NCBI RefSeq assembly: GCF_932294415.1
Contig: NC_065537.1
Location: 64,308,290 to 64,372,289, forward strand
Length of the DNA: 64,000 nt
Reading direction: 5' to 3'
Source of the DNA: Quercus robur
Lineage: Eukaryota > Streptophyta > Magnoliopsida > Fagales > Fagaceae
The notes beneath the pieces were generated by a model that saw only the letters and a list, made by a program, of their open reading frames with translations, was not told the DNA's origin and did not search any database. Shown in pieces: positions 61,028 to 64,000 of the stretch (the first letter of the stretch is position 1; each line of letters starts with the position of its first letter). The position numbers were made by a program, and so were the translations under genes.

Positions 61028-63609
61028 ATGGCGACGATGGAGAGTTTGATCGGATTGGTGAACCGGATTCAGAGAGCGTGTACTGTGCTTGGTGACTATG
61101 GCGGTGGAGACAACGCTTTCTCTTCTCTCTGGGAAGCTCTTCCCACCGTCGCCGTCGTCGGTGGCCAGGTCCCCCCCCCCCTCCTCTTTTCTCACCTTTT
61201 CTTTAACTTTTTAGAGAGAGAAAGATAGAGAGAGTTTTGACGCAGAGAAAGTTTAGGAGTCAGGAGTGATTTTCTAGAGAGAGAAGATGAGTTCATAAGA
61301 AAAAAAAAGTGAAAATTTTCATTTCCGAGAGAGGGAGAGAGAGAGAGATTTCAAGTTCATTAGTAAGGAAAAGTTGAAATTTTGAGCTGAGTTTTTGGTC
61401 TGATTGGTTTTTGTTTTTGTTTGAAATGAGTGCAGAGTTCTGGAAAATCATCGGTGTTGGAGAGTATTGTAGGGCGTGACTTTCTTCCTAGAGGATCAGG
61501 TTAGTGCCTTGTGCTTCGAAAAAAAGCAAAAAGCTTTATTCGTTGATTTTCTTTGTTGTTATTATGCTAATGGTGATGAATTTGTGGTATTTGGACTTGC
61601 TTTGATCGTTGCAGGGATCGTGACGAGGCGGCCTTTGGTGTTGCAGCTTCACAAGACGGATGATGGAACGCAGGAATATGCCGAGTTCCTTCACATCCCG
61701 AGGAGGAAGTTCTCTGATTTTGGTGTGTGATATTTTATTCCTCTTTTAGTGAATTGCTTGTTTTGTTATGTGTGTGTATTTTAAGCTTTGTGAAATAAGC
61801 CGTAGTTGCTCGAAATAAGCTACAAATGGTTCTGTTTTGACTCTTAATGAAATAACAATCGGTTTCAGTTTTCATGGGCCATAACTATGTTAAATATTAT
61901 GTGTGAGATAATGTAAGAATTTGGATGAGACATAGTAGGTAGTCAGTATTACTGTATTAGTGCCTATATGAAAAATAAGCATTCGGTCTTCATTAGTAAA
62001 TTTGGAAATTTTGATGATAGCTAGCTGTTATCAATGAAGTTTTATGAGATTCAACTAATTATTTTTGCCTATAATAACTAATACATCTCTAGCTGCTATT
62101 TGAAGCTTTTAAAGCATAATTGTCATGTCCTGTTTATGGGTATGCAGGGTTACCCTGCCTGCTATCAAAAGCCTCTATCTAAAGCTCTACCATTTATTAG
62201 AGAATTAGATAGAATGAGCACTTTTTTTTTTCAATGGGTTTACACTGACCTGTTTGTTGTGAAAGGAATTGTAGTCTGGGCTAGGCTTTCCTGCTCTAGA
62301 AATTATGGTCTAGCTGTTATGTTTGCCTTTGTTAATATGCGGGCACTTAATGCTGAAGCTCTCAAGTGACTCCAAATCAAGGAAAGTTATTTTCTTTAAA
62401 AATAGAGAGAGAGAAAATAGTGGTCCAACACAGGTTTCCAAGGGTATTTTTATAGAGGAAATCTATCTTTTGGGTAAGGTTTTGTGGGATTCAGCTCCAA
62501 TTTTTAGGGTAATATGTTTAATGAAACTGGTTTGGTATTTTACTTAGGAGAATGTTAACCAGCACTGCTTGGTGCTGGTTAAGTGCAGAAAAGACAAAAA
62601 AAATTTGTCAGAAAAAGTAAAAAAAATCTGAAATAGTACATACAAAACTGAAAAAAATGACATAAATTGAAAAAAAAAACAAAAACTGTGTCAGAAAAAA
62701 GTGTGCTTAACAGGCACCGCACGGTGCCCGTTAACACAACCTTTTTACTTATAGATAATCAATGGTTATGTGGTAGACTAGGTACTCTGTTTTAAGATTT
62801 TAGAAAGATGCTCAGTCCCAATTTGGTTACCTTTCATAAGCCATGTTTGGAGGCAAAGGGTAATCTAGTCTATTCTAGCAGTTATAATTTATATCTGGTT
62901 GTGTCTTTTAATCCTTGAGATTGAAAAGACCTTAGAAAATGGGATGGATAAGTAATTCATCAAAAAAGGAAGAAAAGAAAAGAAAAGGATGGAGAAGTTA
63001 TCACAATGTTGGGCTTCCATCATAGCTTCCTTAACGACCTTATCCCCTTTTTTTTGGATATATTTGGTCCCATAATTTGTGACCAGACTAGATAACCTTT
63101 TCTGTTTGTAGTTTTTCAGGCTTTGTTTAATGCTTAGTTTAATATTTTAAAACATGCCAATATGCTCTAGCTTAAATGGCATTTCCTTCACCCATAAAAA
63201 TGGGTGGAGGATGAGGTCATGGGTTTAAAACCCATTAGGTGCTTGTAAATTACCAATAAAAAAACTTCAATAGTTTAAAAAAGCACATTATTTTGTAAGG
63301 ATTTCTGGAATTATTTTCAACTTGATTGCCTATTCAAATTTACTTTTGCCTTCTGTGGGGAGTGGCACGAGTTTAGAATTCTCCTCCTTGACTTGTATCA
63401 ACATTCTTCAATGTATAAAGATTTCTTTTACATTGTTTATTGCCTTCTGTATCTAAGAGAAAAATGATGTTGGAGCTGATATTTTGCCTTCTGAGTTTTT
63501 TGTACAGCCCTGGTTCGCAAGGAGATACAGGATGAGACTGATAGAATGACTGGGAAGACAAAAATGATTTCTCCTGTTCCTATCCATCTCAGTATCTACT
63601 CTCCAAATG
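61028..63609 (+). CDS. DRP1E: Dynamin-related protein 1E (5' part, truncated by window end)
   Basis: Large GTPase of the plant DRP1 subfamily, acting in membrane fission at the cell plate and in clathrin-mediated endocytosis. Arabidopsis DRP1E is also known as EDR3, a disease-response and cell-death modifier. Four exons are visible: 61028-61168, 61436-61499, 61615-61722 and 63508-63609, all GT-AG, giving 138 codons plus one base. Residues 1-46 are a typical DRP1 start ([20 protein letters not shown]). The P-loop GGQSSGKS is split by intron 1. Then come [32 protein letters not shown] with the switch-I threonine, [16 protein letters not shown], and [12 protein letters not shown]...[10 protein letters not shown]. 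No acceptor for exon 5 (expected to encode the DLPG motif) is found before 64000. DRP1E is preferred over DRP1C because of the N-terminal GDYGGG and [12 protein letters not shown] segments. Confidence 0.93.
61723..63507 (+). other. DRP1E intron 3 with SINE-like element
   Basis: About 1.8 kb. At about 63160-63265 a SINE-like segment has CTTAAATGGCATTTCC (A-box-like) and GAGGTCATGGGTTTAAAACC (B-box-like), ending in A-rich DNA. At about 62551-62741 a fold-back with TTAACCAGCACTGCTTGGTGC and GGCACCGCACGGTGCCCGTTAA at its ends looks like another MITE. No internal gene. Confidence 0.55.
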
Positions 63610-64000
63610 GTGCGTAAGCTTTATTACTTTTGTGTCAAATCTCTTTAGACACTTGTTATTTTGGGATTTTTTTTTAAAGTCCTTGGAGTTTTTGTTGCAG
63701 TTATTGCTCCATTCAGAATGCATATATGATTTTCATTTGTCATTTGTGGCAAGTTATGCTATGTTGTATTAATCTCCAGTGGACATACTTTCCACAGAAT
63801 ATGTTTGGCTTCATCTGGAAAAGCCATACTTTTTGCAATATAATCTTAATTTGTTTTGAATGCATGACATTTTATGATGCTTGTGTAATACCATTTCTTT
63901 GCAATTTTAAGCACAGAATTTTTTTTCTTCAATATTAGTTAATTGCGTTGACATAATTCTAAACTGAAAAGAAGTGATAGTTTGACTGAAAAAATTAAAT
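63610..64000 (+). other. Start of DRP1E intron 4
   Basis: Follows donor AATG|GTGCGTAAG. Only AT-rich intron-like sequence is seen to the window end. The open frame at 63726-63938 has no dynamin similarity. Confidence 0.7.

Overview
The window reads as nuclear DNA of a flowering plant, most likely a woody core eudicot. It is AT-rich, has long GT-AG introns, is packed with transposons, and carries genes that match plant-only families. A Fagales-type tree is my guess from the repeat style, but the sequence alone does not settle the species. Only three protein-coding genes can be supported. Almost everything else is mobile-element DNA or unassigned AT-rich spacer.

Layout. 1-9.3 kb: a diverged direct duplication (about 1-2858 and 4625-9277). 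It is broken by Helitrons, a Mutator-type MITE (miniature inverted-repeat transposable element) and fold-back DNA, so one copy often preserves the empty site of an insertion in the other. 10.9-11.9 kb, minus strand: an intronless GC-rich gene for an uncharacterised plant-specific protein with a CxxH...CxxC N-terminus. 12.93-13.65 kb: a probable solo LTR. 14.2-20.05 kb: a complete, very young LTR retrotransposon (757-bp LTRs, TSD (target-site duplication) ATACT) with no gag or pol. It carries a 16-unit in-frame array of 84 bp. 20-36.7 kb: gene-poor spacer with SINEs, MITEs, a hAT-type element, a nested solo LTR, a 54-bp palindrome and one weak candidate promoter and exon. 36.7-37.9 kb: a Helitron ending 351 bp before the next gene. 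38.3-54.8 kb, plus strand: a complete 19-exon gene for the mitochondrial NAD-dependent malic enzyme 62-kDa subunit. Its introns hold three LINE relics, a Mutator-type MITE and SINEs. 57 kb: a 5'-truncated LINE with RNase H remains. 59.03-59.78 kb: a Harbinger-type MITE with an extreme CpG- and GATC-rich palindromic core. 61.0 kb to the end, plus strand: the first four exons of a dynamin-related protein 1E gene, cut by the window edge.

The three genes do not form a pathway. One is a mitochondrial C4-acid decarboxylase, one a membrane-fission GTPase and one has unknown function. The most unusual material is the tandem-array retrotransposon, the GATC-palindrome MITE, the nested insertion at 31.3-32.0 kb, and the Helitrons whose ends can be placed to the base.
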